Shown here piece by piece: positions 23,982 to 33,659 of a DNA stretch of 64,000 bases. The stretch spans positions 310,001-374,000 of the forward strand of contig NZ_DALZYX010000002.1 of the NCBI RefSeq assembly GCF_031987975.1, given 5' to 3'. The notes under the pieces were generated by a model. It made no database searches, was not told the origin of the DNA, and saw only the letters and a list, made by a program, of their open reading frames with translations. A program made the translations under genes and the position numbers. The stretch is from Pseudescherichia sp031987975 (lineage in GTDB: Bacteria; Pseudomonadota; Gammaproteobacteria; Enterobacterales; Enterobacteriaceae). How positions within the stretch are numbered: the first letter of the stretch is position 1; every line of letters starts with the position of its first letter.

Positions 23982-25856
23982 TTACTGCTGCGGATCGACG
24001 ATGTCGCCCGTTTTGATCTTGGCTTCTTTACGCAGGTTGCTCATCAGCGCTTCAAAAGAGATCTGGGCGTTGTTCTGAGTGATCCCCTGAACCATCGCCT
24101 TTTTCTGCGCGTCCGGCATGGTGCCCGCTTTCACTTCGTCCAACGCCAGCAGCACTACGTTGCCCTGCATATCGTTAGCCACGCCGTAGACCGGTTTATC
24201 CTTCGCCGGCAGGGCCAGCGCAAAGGCCGCCTGGCTCAGCGGATCCTGACCGGTACGCGACAGCGTCTTCGTCTCACCGAAGCTCAGGCCTGCGGCTTTC
24301 AGCGCGTCGTCGCCTTTACCGGCTTTCAGATCGGCCAGCAGCTTATCGGCATCCAGCTTCGCCTTCTGCTCGGCTTTGTTGTGCTTAACAATATCAGCAA
24401 CCTGGGTCTTCACCTCTTCCAGCGGCTTCACGGCTTCGGCCTTATGCTCGCTCACGCGCAACACAAACGCACGATCGCCATCGACCGTAATGATGTCAGA
24501 GTTATTGCCCGGCGTACCGTTTTCACCCACCAGCGCGCCACCGAAGATAGCGTCAGAAACCGGTTTGAAATTCAGCTCTTCCGGCAGGTTGTCACGGCCA
24601 AACCAGCCTGTCTCTACCGCTTTCACACCTGCGGCCTGCTCTGCACCCGCCAGCGACTCGTTGTCGTTGCTTGCGGCATCGCTCACCTTCTGCTGCAGCG
24701 CGTAATAGGCATCAAGGCCCTTCTCCTGCTTCACCTTCGCCGCCAGCTCGTCACGCACGTCGTTGAACGGCTTAACCTGAGCAGGCTGAACGTCGTCGAG
24801 ACGCGCCACCAGGAAACCAACGGAAGACTTAATCACGCCGGAGAGCTGACCCTTCTCTTTCAGACCGGCATTTTTCAGCTCTTCAGGAGTGGTGGAGTCT
24901 TCCAGCCAGCCCATGTCGCCGCCGTTACGGGCAGAGATAATGTCGGCAGACTTCTCTTTTGCCAGCGTCGCAAAATCAGCACCTTTGCTTAACTGATCCA
25001 GCACCGCTTTCGCTTCATCTTCGGTTTTGGTCTGGATCACGCTGTAACGATTACGCTGCGGCTGGGTAAACTGATCTTGATGCTGATCGTAGTAGGCCTG
25101 GATCTCTTCATCGCTGGCGTTCTGCTGCATGCTGGCTGCATCCAGCTTGATGTAGCTAACGCGGAACTGCTCCGGTGCGATAAAGCTGTTTTTGTTCTGC
25201 TCGTAGTAGCTGGCGATCTCCTGATCGGAGGCGGTCTGCTGCTGCGCCAGGGTGTTAACGTCGATGGTCGCGGTGCGTACCAGACGCTGCTGGGCGACCA
25301 GCGCTGCCAGCTCGTCGGTTTCACCTTTCAGCATGAAATCGGTACCGGCAACGGCGTTGATCAGCTGCTGGGAGGTAAGCTGGTTACGCAGCGCCTGAGC
25401 ATATTGATCGGGGGTCATGCCCATCTGATTGACCAGCGCGTTATAGCGCGCGTTGTCGAATTTGCCGTTGTTCTGGAAAGCCTGAGTCGAGAAGATCGCT
25501 TTCTTCACCTGCTCGTCGCTGATGCCAAGGCCCAGATGGTGAGCGTACTGATCCAACAAGGCTTCATCAATCAGGCGGCTTAGCACCTGCTGGCGCATGT
25601 TCTTCATATAGGCTTCGTTACCGGCCAGTTCAGAGAACTGTTCGCCCAGCTGCTGCTGCATACGGTTACGTTCAGCCGCCACCGCATTTTCGAACTGGCT
25701 GCGGCCAATTTCCTGGCCATTAACTTTTGCGGCATAATTATTGTTACCGCCAATCAGGTAGTTACCAACGCCAGTCAGAATGAATGACACGATAATCAAA
25801 CCCAGAATGATCTTGAGCACGAGGTGGTTGGCCGCCGCGCGTAAATTGTCCATCAT
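23982..25856 (-). CDS. ppiD: Periplasmic folding chaperone PpiD
   Basis: A 624-residue SurA-like protein anchored by one N-terminal membrane helix (about 12-34). A SurA-N-like chaperone region (about 36-200) is followed by a parvulin domain around 265-355 (AKEKSADIISARNGGDMGWL, SSVGFLVARLDDVQPA) and a C-terminal chaperone part. In E. coli PpiD associates with SecYEG/YfgM and helps proteins leaving the translocon; the parvulin domain is catalytically inactive. Next to hupB and lon, as in E. coli. Confidence 0.96.
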   Translation of the reverse strand: MMDNLRAAANHLVLKIILGLIIVSFILTGVGNYLIGGNNNYAAKVNGQEIGRSQFENAVAAERNRMQQQLGEQFSELAGNEAYMKNMRQQVLSRLIDEALLDQYAHHLGLGISDEQVKKAIFSTQAFQNNGKFDNARYNALVNQMGMTPDQYAQALRNQLTSQQLINAVAGTDFMLKGETDELAALVAQQRLVRTATIDVNTLAQQQTASDQEIASYYEQNKNSFIAPEQFRVSYIKLDAASMQQNASDEEIQAYYDQHQDQFTQPQRNRYSVIQTKTEDEAKAVLDQLSKGADFATLAKEKSADIISARNGGDMGWLEDSTTPEELKNAGLKEKGQLSGVIKSSVGFLVARLDDVQPAQVKPFNDVRDELAAKVKQEKGLDAYYALQQKVSDAASNDNESLAGAEQAAGVKAVETGWFGRDNLPEELNFKPVSDAIFGGALVGENGTPGNNSDIITVDGDRAFVLRVSEHKAEAVKPLEEVKTQVADIVKHNKAEQKAKLDADKLLADLKAGKGDDALKAAGLSFGETKTLSRTGQDPLSQAAFALALPAKDKPVYGVANDMQGNVVLLALDEVKAGTMPDAQKKAMVQGITQNNAQISFEALMSNLRKEAKIKTGDIVDPQQ

Positions 25857-25997
25857 GGTGTAACAACACTCCGCTGTAGGTGACTGTCTGTCTCACGCAG
25901 CGCCATTAATCCTGGGTGCTGCGCGTAAAGCCGTATTGTGACAAGAAACCGGGGGCGTTGTCAGCCCGCAGGCCCGATTAATTCCGGCATCGCAAAT

Positions 25998-26024
25998 AAA
26001 AAAGGCACATCTGGTGATGCGCCC
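25998..26024 (-). terminator. Terminator of hupB
   Basis: On the minus strand GGCGCATC-ACCA-GATGTGCC is followed by TTTTTT, between hupB and ppiD. Confidence 0.8.
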
Positions 26025-26058
26025 TTGTACTTTGTCACAATCCTGAGAGGGATCGCTA

Positions 26059-26331
26059 TCAGTTTACCGCGTCTTTCAGCGCTTTACCCGCGCGGAAACC
26101 CGGAACTTTAGCGGCAGCAATGGTGATCTCTTTGCCGGTTTGCGGGTTGCGACCAGTACGGGCAGCACGCTCTTTAACCGCGAAAGTACCAAAACCTACC
26201 AGCGCTACCTCGTCTCCGGATTGCAGAGATTCAGTCACAGAAGCAATTAAAGCATCTAACGCACGTCCAGCCGCAGCTTTAGAGATATCAGCCCCTGCAG
26301 CAATTTTGTCTATCAGTTGAGATTTATTCAC
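26059..26331 (-). CDS. hupB: DNA-binding protein HU-beta
   Basis: A 90-residue HU-beta. It has the N-terminal helical dimer part (MNKSQLIDKIAAGADISKAA) and the DNA-gripping arms with the conserved GRNPQTGKEI turn. It bends and compacts DNA as HU-alpha/beta or beta2 dimers. It lies downstream of lon in the same direction, as in E. coli. Confidence 0.97.
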   Translation of the reverse strand: MNKSQLIDKIAAGADISKAAAGRALDALIASVTESLQSGDEVALVGFGTFAVKERAARTGRNPQTGKEITIAAAKVPGFRAGKALKDAVN

Positions 26332-26472
26332 TCTTCTCTTCCTCTCTTTATAATTTATATCGCACCTTAATCCATCGAAGTGCGACCGCGCAGCAGTTAT
26401 ATCAGGCCTGTCATGCCCTTACAACACCCGTTGTTGATGATACAGCAAACCAGCCATCTAAATTAGCTATAC

Positions 26473-26511
26473 AAAAAAAGGCTGGCAAGCCCGAAATGCG
26501 CTGCCAGCCTT
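26473..26511 (-). terminator. Terminator of lon
   Basis: On the minus strand AAGGCTGGCA ... TGCCAGCCTT is a 10-bp stem followed by seven Ts, between lon and hupB. Confidence 0.85.
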
Positions 26512-26541
26512 GTTTTTATCGACGCTCTTTGCGCGGGGTCA

Positions 26542-28896
26542 CTATTTTGCGCTAACGACCTGCATGCCTGAAGGCTCGTTTTGCAGCGCCAGGGTCAGCA
26601 CTTCCTCAATGCGTTTCACCGGGTGAATGTCGAGATCGGCAATCACGTTCTCCGGGATCTCTTCGAGGTCACGCTTGTTCTCGTAGGGGATCAGCACGGT
26701 TTTGATACCGCCACGATGCGCTGCCAGCAGCTTCTCTTTCAGACCGCCAATCGGCAGCACCTGACCGCGCAGGGTGATCTCACCGGTCATCGCTACATCG
26801 GCGCGCACCGGGTTACCGGTCAGACAGGAGACAAGCGCCGTACACATCGCAATACCGGCACTCGGACCATCTTTCGGCGTTGCCCCTTCCGGAACGTGAA
26901 CGTGGATATCGCGTTTTTCATAGAAGTCGCCATTAATGCCCAGCTTCTCTGCACGCGCGCGCACCACAGTCAGCGCTGCCTGAATGGACTCCTGCATCAC
27001 CTCACCCAGCGAGCCGGTGTAGGTCAGCTTGCCTTTACCCGGCACGCAGGCGGTTTCGATGGTCAGCAGGTCGCCGCCCACTTCGGTCCACGCCAGACCG
27101 GTTACCTGACCGACGCGGTTCTCATCGTCTGCACGGCCATAGTCAAAGCGCTGAACGCCCAGGTACTCGTTGAGGTTATCGCCGGTAATGGTGATCTGCT
27201 TCAGTGCCGGATCGAGCAGCAGCTGTTTCACCGCCTTGCGGCACAGCTTGGAGATCTCACGCTCAAGGCTACGTACGCCCGCTTCACGGGTGTAGTAGCG
27301 GATAATGCCGATAATGGCGCTATCGTCTACCGTGATTTCGCCTTTTTTCAGGGCGTTACGTTCAATCTGCTTCGGCAGCAGGTGACGTTTGGCGATGTTC
27401 AGCTTCTCGTCTTCGGTGTAGCCCGACAGACGGATCACTTCCATACGGTCCAGCAGCGGCGCAGGGATATTCATCGAGTTTGACGTCGCAACGAACATCA
27501 CGTCGCTGAGATCGTAGTCAACCTCAAGGTAGTGATCGCTGAAAGCCACGTTCTGCTCTGGATCAAGCACTTCCAGCAGCGCCGAAGCCGGATCGCCACG
27601 CATATCCGAGGACATCTTGTCGATCTCATCCAGCAGGAACAGCGGGTTTTTCACCCCGACTTTCGCCATCTTCTGGATCAGTTTGCCCGGCATAGAGCCG
27701 ATGTAGGTCCGACGGTGACCGCGAATTTCCGCTTCATCACGCACGCCGCCCAGCGCCATACGGATGTATTTACGTCCGGTGGCTTTGGCAATAGACTGCC
27801 CCAGAGAGGTTTTACCTACCCCTGGCGGCCCTACCAGGCAGAGGATCGGTCCCTTAAGCTTGTTAACCCGGCTCTGTACCGCAAGGTACTCAAGGATACG
27901 GTCTTTAACGCGTTCCAGACCGTAGTGATCGGTATCCAGAATCTCCTGCGCCTGGCGCAGATCTTTTTTGACCTTGCTGCGGGCGTTCCATGGAACCTGG
28001 ATCATCCACTCGATATAGCCGCGCACCACGGTCGCTTCTGCCGACATCGGAGACATCATCTTCAGCTTCTGAAGCTCAGCTTCCGCTTTCTCTTTTGCCT
28101 CTTTCGGCATTTTCGCCGCGTCGATCTTACGCTTCAGCGCTTCGTTTTCGTCCGGCGCATCGTCCATCTCGCCCAGCTCTTTCTGAATGGCCTTCATCTG
28201 CTCATTCAGATAGTACTCGCGCTGGGATTTCTCCATCTGTTTCTTAACGCGGTTACGGATGCGTTTCTCAACCTGTAACAGGTCGATCTCCGACTCCATC
28301 ATCGCCATCAGATACTCCAGACGTTCATTAACCTCTGACATCTCCAGCACGGACTGCTTATCCGCCAGCTTCAGCGGCATATGGGCGGCAATGGTGTCAG
28401 CCAGACGTGCTGGATCGTCAATGCTATTAAGCGACGTCAGCACTTCCGGTGGAATTTTTTTGTTGAGCTTGATGTAGCCTTCAAACTGACCAATAGCGGT
28501 GCGAACCAGCACCTCCTGCTCACGCTCGTCAATCGCGGGCGATTCCAGGTACTCGGCTTTCGCAGAGAAGTAGTCGCCGTCATCAGACAGGGTGCTGATA
28601 CGCGCGCGCTGCAGACCCTCGACCAGTACTTTAACCGTACCGTCAGGCAGCTTGAGCATCTGCAGAATAGAAGCCACGGTCCCGACGGTGAACAAATCGT
28701 TAACACCCGGCTCATCCGTGGACGCCTCTTTCTGCGCCACCAGCATGATCTTTTTATCCTGGTCCATGGCCGCTTCGAGACAACGAATCGATTTTTCCCG
28801 CCCTACGAATAAGGGGATGACCATGTGCGGATAAACCACCACATCGCGCAACGGCAATACGGGGATTTCAATGCGTTCAGAACGCTCAGAAGTCAT
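26542..28896 (-). CDS. lon: ATP-dependent protease Lon (LonA)
   Basis: A 784-residue LonA protease at E. coli length. The N-terminal substrate-binding domain (about 10-200) and a coiled helical region are followed by the AAA+ module with Walker A GPPGVGKTS (near 356) and Walker B FLLDEIDKM. The protease domain has the catalytic serine in KDGPSAGIAM and lysine in GGLKEKLLAAHRGG. It degrades misfolded proteins and regulators such as SulA and RcsA. A sigma-32 promoter lies upstream. Confidence 0.98.
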   Translation of the reverse strand: MTSERSERIEIPVLPLRDVVVYPHMVIPLFVGREKSIRCLEAAMDQDKKIMLVAQKEASTDEPGVNDLFTVGTVASILQMLKLPDGTVKVLVEGLQRARISTLSDDGDYFSAKAEYLESPAIDEREQEVLVRTAIGQFEGYIKLNKKIPPEVLTSLNSIDDPARLADTIAAHMPLKLADKQSVLEMSEVNERLEYLMAMMESEIDLLQVEKRIRNRVKKQMEKSQREYYLNEQMKAIQKELGEMDDAPDENEALKRKIDAAKMPKEAKEKAEAELQKLKMMSPMSAEATVVRGYIEWMIQVPWNARSKVKKDLRQAQEILDTDHYGLERVKDRILEYLAVQSRVNKLKGPILCLVGPPGVGKTSLGQSIAKATGRKYIRMALGGVRDEAEIRGHRRTYIGSMPGKLIQKMAKVGVKNPLFLLDEIDKMSSDMRGDPASALLEVLDPEQNVAFSDHYLEVDYDLSDVMFVATSNSMNIPAPLLDRMEVIRLSGYTEDEKLNIAKRHLLPKQIERNALKKGEITVDDSAIIGIIRYYTREAGVRSLEREISKLCRKAVKQLLLDPALKQITITGDNLNEYLGVQRFDYGRADDENRVGQVTGLAWTEVGGDLLTIETACVPGKGKLTYTGSLGEVMQESIQAALTVVRARAEKLGINGDFYEKRDIHVHVPEGATPKDGPSAGIAMCTALVSCLTGNPVRADVAMTGEITLRGQVLPIGGLKEKLLAAHRGGIKTVLIPYENKRDLEEIPENVIADLDIHPVKRIEEVLTLALQNEPSGMQVVSAK

Positions 28897-28979
28897 AGAG
28901 CTCTCTCTTAAGTTTAATGTCCGCCTGGTAACCCGGCCGCAGGTCTGTGCGTCATGCGACCGTTAACATGTAAATCAGT

Positions 28980-29008
28980 ATATGGGGATGTTTCCCTTAC
29001 ATTCAACG
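28980..29008 (-). promoter_or_regulatory. Heat-shock (sigma-32) promoter of lon
   Basis: On the minus strand CGTTGAAT (29001-29008) and CCCCATAT (28980-28987) are 13 bp apart, matching the sigma-32 consensus and the known E. coli lon promoter. Confidence 0.8.
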
Positions 29009-29026
29009 TCGGGAGTACGGAAAAAT

Positions 29027-29054
29027 AAAAGGGGAGATAAAATCCCCCCTTTTT
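29027..29054 (-). terminator. Terminator of clpX
   Basis: On the minus strand AAAAGGGGGGATTTTATCTCCCC is followed by TTTTATTTTT. It lies between clpX and the lon promoter and separates the two units. Confidence 0.75.
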
Positions 29055-29081
29055 GGTTAACCGCTTGTATGGATAGGTTAA

Positions 29082-30356
29082 TTATTCGCCAGAAGCCTGC
29101 TGCGCTTCCGATTTACCATAAATCAGCAGCGGTTTGGTTTGACCGGCGATAACCGCTTCGTCAATGACCACTTTTTCCACATCTTCCATGGAAGGCAGGT
29201 CATACATGGTATCCAGCAGGGCCGCCTCTACAATGGAGCGGAGGCCACGAGCGCCGGTTTTACGGGCGTTCGCTTTCTTAGCAATGGCGTCCAGCGCTTC
29301 GTCGCGGAACTCGAGATCGACACCTTCCAGATTGAACAGCGCCTGGTACTGCTTGGTCAGGGCGTTTTTCGGTTCTTTCAGGATCTGGATCAGCGCTTCC
29401 TCGCTCAGCTCGTTGAGCGTCGCGACCACCGGCAGACGGCCGATAAACTCAGGGATCAGACCAAACTTGATCAGATCTTCTGGTTCAACCTGTGCCAGCA
29501 GTTCACCCTCTTTTGCTTTCTCGGACTTGCCCTTCACCGTCGCGCCAAAGCCGATACCTGATCCGGTTTCCACACGGTGAGAGATCACCTTGTCGAGGCC
29601 AGCAAAGGCCCCACCGCAGATAAAGAGAATTTTCGAGGTATCAACCTGCAAGAACTCCTGCTGCGGATGCTTACGTCCACCCTGCGGTGGTACAGCTGCC
29701 ACAGTACCTTCGATCAGCTTCAGCAGCGCCTGCTGAACGCCCTCACCGGAAACGTCACGGGTAATCGACGGGTTATCAGACTTGCGGGAAATTTTATCAA
29801 TTTCGTCAATATAAACGATGCCGCGCTGCGCTTTCTGTACGTCATAGTCGCACTTCTGCAGCAGTTTCTGGATGATGTTCTCAACATCCTCGCCCACGTA
29901 GCCCGCTTCGGTCAGCGTGGTGGCATCGGCCATAGTAAACGGCACATCGAGCAGGCGCGCCAGCGTTTCAGCCAGCAGCGTTTTACCGGAACCGGTCGGC
30001 CCGATCAGCAGAATGTTACTTTTACCCAGCTCAACGCCGTTGCTGCTGTCACCGTTACGCAGACGCTTGTAGTGGTTGTAAACCGCAACCGCCAACACTT
30101 TCTTGGCCTGCTCCTGGCCGATAACGTAGTCGTCCAGATGATGGCGAATTTCGTGCGGCGTCGGGAGCGCGCTACGCTCACGATGCGGGGCAACTTCTTT
30201 AATCTCTTCGCGAATGATGTCGTTACACAGATCGACACACTCGTCGCAGATATACACGGACGGCCCGGCAATCAGCTTACGCACTTCATGCTGGCTTTTG
30301 CCGCAAAAAGAGCAGTACAACAGTTTGCCCGAACCATCTTTGCGTTTATCTGTCAT
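29082..30356 (-). CDS. clpX: ClpXP protease unfoldase subunit ClpX
   Basis: A 424-residue AAA+ unfoldase. The N-terminal zinc-binding domain has cysteines 15, 18, 37 and 40. Walker A is GPTGSGKT, Walker B VYIDEIDKI, the pore loop GYVGED and the ClpP-binding IGF loop (GSGIGFGA). It unfolds ssrA-tagged and adaptor-delivered substrates and feeds ClpP. It follows clpP after 125 bp, as in E. coli. Confidence 0.98.
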   Translation of the reverse strand: MTDKRKDGSGKLLYCSFCGKSQHEVRKLIAGPSVYICDECVDLCNDIIREEIKEVAPHRERSALPTPHEIRHHLDDYVIGQEQAKKVLAVAVYNHYKRLRNGDSSNGVELGKSNILLIGPTGSGKTLLAETLARLLDVPFTMADATTLTEAGYVGEDVENIIQKLLQKCDYDVQKAQRGIVYIDEIDKISRKSDNPSITRDVSGEGVQQALLKLIEGTVAAVPPQGGRKHPQQEFLQVDTSKILFICGGAFAGLDKVISHRVETGSGIGFGATVKGKSEKAKEGELLAQVEPEDLIKFGLIPEFIGRLPVVATLNELSEEALIQILKEPKNALTKQYQALFNLEGVDLEFRDEALDAIAKKANARKTGARGLRSIVEAALLDTMYDLPSMEDVEKVVIDEAVIAGQTKPLLIYGKSEAQQASGE

Positions 30357-30481
30357 GAGTCAAAACCTCTTTTCTGTTTTTTGTGCCGCACACGACGACG
30401 CAAATGCCACTCCAGGCGCAGGACGCTATACAGCGTCGTGCCGCTCTCAATGATTATAGCGGTACTCGTCAGGCCTGGGCA

Positions 30482-31105
30482 TTAATTACGATGGGTCAAG
30501 ATTGAGTCAACCAGCCCGTACTCTACCGCTTCGGCAGCGGAGAGGAAGCGGTCACGCTCGGTATCACGCTCAATCTGCTCTAATGATTGACCCGTATGGT
30601 GTGCCATAAGTTCATTCATGCGCCCCTTCACTTTCAGAATTTCACGCGCATGGATTTCGATATCCGTTGCCTGGCCCTGATAGCCACCCAGCGGCTGGTG
30701 AATCATCACGCGTGAGTTTGGCAGACAGAAGCGTTTGCCTTTTGCGCCTGCGGTCAGCAGGAATGCGCCCATTGACGCCGCCTGGCCCATACAGATGGTG
30801 CTGACGTCAGGCTTGATAAACTGCATGGTGTCATAGATTGACATCCCGGCGGTAATCACCCCACCCGGAGAGTTAATATACAGGTAAATATCTTTTTCCG
30901 GGTTTTCTGCTTCCAGAAACAGCATCTGCGCCACGATCAGATTTGCCATATGGTCTTCGACCTGGCCGGTCATGAAAATGACGCGCTCTTTAAGAAGACG
31001 AGAGTAGATATCGAATGAGCGCTCACCGCGTGAAGTCTGCTCAATAACCATTGGCACCAGGGCCATATGGGGTGCAAAGTTATCTCGTTCGCCGCTGTAT
31101 GACAT
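30482..31105 (-). CDS. clpP: ATP-dependent Clp protease proteolytic subunit
   Basis: A 207-residue serine peptidase subunit. The first 14 residues (MSYSGERDNFAPHM) are the autocleaved propeptide. The catalytic serine is in GQAASMGAFL and the histidine in RVMIHQPLGG. Fourteen copies form the barrel that works with ClpX or ClpA. A clear sigma-32 promoter lies about 120 bp upstream. Confidence 0.98.
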   Translation of the reverse strand: MSYSGERDNFAPHMALVPMVIEQTSRGERSFDIYSRLLKERVIFMTGQVEDHMANLIVAQMLFLEAENPEKDIYLYINSPGGVITAGMSIYDTMQFIKPDVSTICMGQAASMGAFLLTAGAKGKRFCLPNSRVMIHQPLGGYQGQATDIEIHAREILKVKGRMNELMAHHTGQSLEQIERDTERDRFLSAAEAVEYGLVDSILTHRN

Positions 31106-31225
31106 GTCCGTCTCCTGGATAAAAATAAATATACCTGCTGTCCCGATTCTACTTGACTCTGTCTGGTCTGACTACGACCACCGTGGACGGATCTGCAGCA
31201 AGCGTTGCTCTTGATAGTCTCCCTG

Positions 31226-31254
31226 TTATGGGGATGGCATCATCTTAATTCAAG
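31226..31254 (-). promoter_or_regulatory. Heat-shock (sigma-32) promoter of clpP
   Basis: On the minus strand CTTGAAT (31248-31254) and CCCCATAA (31226-31233) are separated by 14 bp, a near-consensus sigma-32 promoter. Confidence 0.82.
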
Positions 31255-31326
31255 CATAACAATCTTTTGGCTTAACGCTAACACTGAAACGTGCTTTTAG
31301 CACTCTTCCGATCGCTGCAGATTGTT

Positions 31327-31360
31327 AAAAAAAAACCCGCCACCAGCAGGTGACGGGCTT
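31327..31360 (-). terminator. Terminator of tig
   Basis: On the minus strand CCCGTCACC-TGCT-GGTGGCGGG is followed by nine Ts. It separates tig from clpP. Confidence 0.88.
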
Positions 31361-31390
31361 TCGTTTCCGCGTAAAGGCGGGAAACGTAAC

Positions 31391-32689
31391 TTACGCTTGC
31401 TGGTTCATCAGCTCGTTGAAGGAAGTGGCTTTTTCAGTCACTTTCGCTTTCGCCAGAACGGCTTCGACAGCCTGCTCTTCCAGCGCAACGTTGCGCATGT
31501 TGTCCATCAGCTCTTTGTTCTTGCTGTAGAACTCAACTACTTCTTTCGGATCTTCGTAAGCAGAAGCCATCTCTTCGATCAGCTCGTTCACGCGCGCTTC
31601 GTCCGCTTTCAGCTCGTGGGTACGGATCACTTCGCCCAGCAGCAGACCTACAACAACGCGGCGTTTAGCCTGCTCTTCGAACAGCTCACGCGGCAGCTCC
31701 AGAGCCTGTTTCTCGTTGCCACCGAAACGCTGAGCAGCCTGACGGCGCAGCACGTCGATTTCGCTGTCGATCAGGGCAGCCGGCACGTCGATTTCGTTCG
31801 CTTTTACCAGACCGTCGATCGCCTGAGTTTTAACACGGTTACGTACCGCGCCTTTCAGCTCGCGATCCATGTTTTTACGCACTTCAGCGCGCAGGCCGTC
31901 GATGGAGCCATCTTCTACGCCGAAACGTTTGATGAACTCTTCGGTCAGCTCCGGCAGCTCGCGCTCTTCAACTTTTTTCAGGTTGATGACGAACTTGGCC
32001 GCTTTACCTTTCAGGTTTTCAGCGTGGTACTCTTCCGGGAAGGTCACATCGATGGTGAACTCTTCGCCCGCTTTGTGACCTTTGATGCCGTCCTCGAAGC
32101 CCGGGATCATACGACCCTGGCCCATCGCCAGTACGAAGTCAGTCGCTTTGCCGCCTTCGAACTCTTCGCCGTCAACGGAACCGGTGAAGTCTACGGTTAC
32201 GCGATCTTCTGCATCAGCCGCGCCGTCTTTGTCTTTCCAGGTCGCCTGCTGCTTGCGCAGGGTGTCCAGCATGCCGTCAACGTCAGCGTCGGTGACTTCA
32301 ACGATCGGTTTTTCAACTTCGATACCTTCCAGGCCGGTCAGTTCAACCTGCGGGTAAACTTCGAAGTCTACGGAGTAGGTGAAGTCTTCGCCCAGCTTAT
32401 ACTCGCCCGGTACGTAGGTCGGCGCGCCGGCCGGATTGATTTTTTCCTGAATGATCGCATCAATGAAGTTGCGGCTCATCAGCTCACCCAGCACGTCCTG
32501 GCGTACGGATGCGCCATAACGCTGAGCAACAACGGTCATCGGTACTTTGCCTTTACGGAAGCCGTCAATGCGAACTTTTTTCGCTACGTTGACCAGCTCG
32601 CTTTTTACAGCGGTCTCGATGCTGTCAGCAGCGATAGTGATCGTTACACGGCGGCCAAGGCCCTGAGTGGTCTCAACTGAAACTTGCAT
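31391..32689 (-). CDS. tig: Trigger factor
   Basis: A 432-residue ribosome-bound chaperone. The N-terminal ribosome-binding domain has the signature GFRKGKVP (about 43-50). A FKBP-type peptidyl-prolyl isomerase domain (about 150-245) is followed by the C-terminal helical cradle. It binds ribosomal protein L23 and shields nascent chains. Gene order tig-clpP-clpX-lon is as in E. coli. Confidence 0.98.
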   Translation of the reverse strand: MQVSVETTQGLGRRVTITIAADSIETAVKSELVNVAKKVRIDGFRKGKVPMTVVAQRYGASVRQDVLGELMSRNFIDAIIQEKINPAGAPTYVPGEYKLGEDFTYSVDFEVYPQVELTGLEGIEVEKPIVEVTDADVDGMLDTLRKQQATWKDKDGAADAEDRVTVDFTGSVDGEEFEGGKATDFVLAMGQGRMIPGFEDGIKGHKAGEEFTIDVTFPEEYHAENLKGKAAKFVINLKKVEERELPELTEEFIKRFGVEDGSIDGLRAEVRKNMDRELKGAVRNRVKTQAIDGLVKANEIDVPAALIDSEIDVLRRQAAQRFGGNEKQALELPRELFEEQAKRRVVVGLLLGEVIRTHELKADEARVNELIEEMASAYEDPKEVVEFYSKNKELMDNMRNVALEEQAVEAVLAKAKVTEKATSFNELMNQQA

Positions 32690-33037
32690 CTTGTTACCTC
32701 AAAAAATCAGAGTGCTCGGTCAACTCTACCCGCAGACCGCTATGGTGGCTGCGCAGAACCGGGATGCTCTCTTGAATCAGATACACATTCCCTGTCACCA
32801 GAATCATCCCGAAGACGTTCAAAAAATAGGACGCAGCATTATAGCGGCATCACTTTTGTGAGTCGAGAACGGTTATTGCACGCTGTTGCGGCCTTTTTCA
32901 CAATTCACGGCTAATTTTTGTCTGAATTTTGGACTCATCGAACAAAACTCAGACAAAATAAAACGGCCCGTAGGCCGTTTTCACATATTCTGTACGCAAC
33001 ATACTGGAAAAGTTCTCGCTGTTGCAAACCTCATTTA
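32690..33037 (-). promoter_or_regulatory. tig promoter region and bolA-tig gap
   Basis: The 348-bp gap has no gene. A -10 hexamer TATAAT (minus strand, 32838-32843) with a weak -35 (TCGACT, 17 bp upstream) is the likely tig promoter, leaving a leader of about 140 nt. The bolA terminator lies further upstream at 32958-32981. Confidence 0.6.
32958..32981 (-). terminator. Terminator of bolA
   Basis: AAAACGGCC-CGTA-GGCCGTTTT is a 9-bp stem followed on the minus strand by ATTTTG, just downstream of bolA. Confidence 0.75.
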
Positions 33038-33355
33038 TTATGCAATGGTGCCTGCACCTCGACAGGGCGGCGACGCGAACAGGGTATCCTGCAACCCTTC
33101 CCACTCTTTCAGGGTATAAGTATGCAGGGCCAGCGCGTGCACCGTCGTGGCAAGCTCAGACGTTAACGTACTGTAAATCATGCGATGGCGGTTAAGAAAA
33201 CGTTCGCCTGCAAAGCGATCGCTTACCAGCACCACCTTAAAATGGCTTTCGGAACCGGCCGGAACATTGTGACGGTAGCTTTCATCAACAACTTCGAGGA
33301 ACGCGGGTTCAAACGTTGCCCTTAATTTTGATTCTATTTGTTCGCGTATCATCAT
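33038..33355 (-). CDS. bolA: BolA transcriptional regulator
   Basis: A 105-residue BolA protein. It contains the BolA fold (about 4-85), with the conserved SHFKVVLVSDRFAGERFLNRHRMI block and the invariant histidine used for Fe-S cluster sharing with monothiol glutaredoxin. It controls morphology and biofilm genes in stress and stationary phase. Its promoter region shows a gearbox-type -10. Confidence 0.96.
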   Translation of the reverse strand: MMIREQIESKLRATFEPAFLEVVDESYRHNVPAGSESHFKVVLVSDRFAGERFLNRHRMIYSTLTSELATTVHALALHTYTLKEWEGLQDTLFASPPCRGAGTIA

Positions 33356-33402
33356 GAAAAGACTCCTCAGACAGCGTTCAGATGTAACCCATCCCTTTAA
33401 AT

Positions 33403-33410
33403 ATTAGCCG
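33403..33410 (-). promoter_or_regulatory. Gearbox-type -10 of bolA
   Basis: CGGCTAAT on the minus strand, about 48 bp ahead of the start, lies in the same sequence setting (GGTAAAAGCGGCTAATATTTAA) as the E. coli bolA1 gearbox promoter. The -35 half was not resolved. The rest of the 304-bp bolA-yajG gap shows no gene. Confidence 0.5.
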
Positions 33411-33659
33411 CTTTTACCGCTTCCATAACAAGAAAACAACAAATATTTAGCGTTCGTCTCGTTTTATCATTCAAAGGCATGAACCAACCTTGAAAATTCT
33501 CATTCAGGCCTCCTTTATGGTCGGTTAAAATCGGTTTGTGAGCACAAAATGCACAAGGCGATGAATTTACATGCATTGCCGGGTTGCCCCGGCCGTTGGC
33601 AATGTTATGATGGCGCGAATTACTCCTTTATAAGCTTAAGATTCACAGAGATCTCTTAT

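Noticed and set aside
23712..24992. Open frame of 426 codons opposite ppiD and ybaV
   Set aside because: Antisense to two real genes; no recognisable domain or ribosome site.
26581..28278. Two long plus-strand frames opposite lon
   Set aside because: Shadows of lon codon usage; lon itself is complete and conserved.
31322..32680. Open frame of 452 codons on the plus strand over tig
   Set aside because: Exactly antisense to the complete tig gene; F/V-rich translation with no family resemblance.
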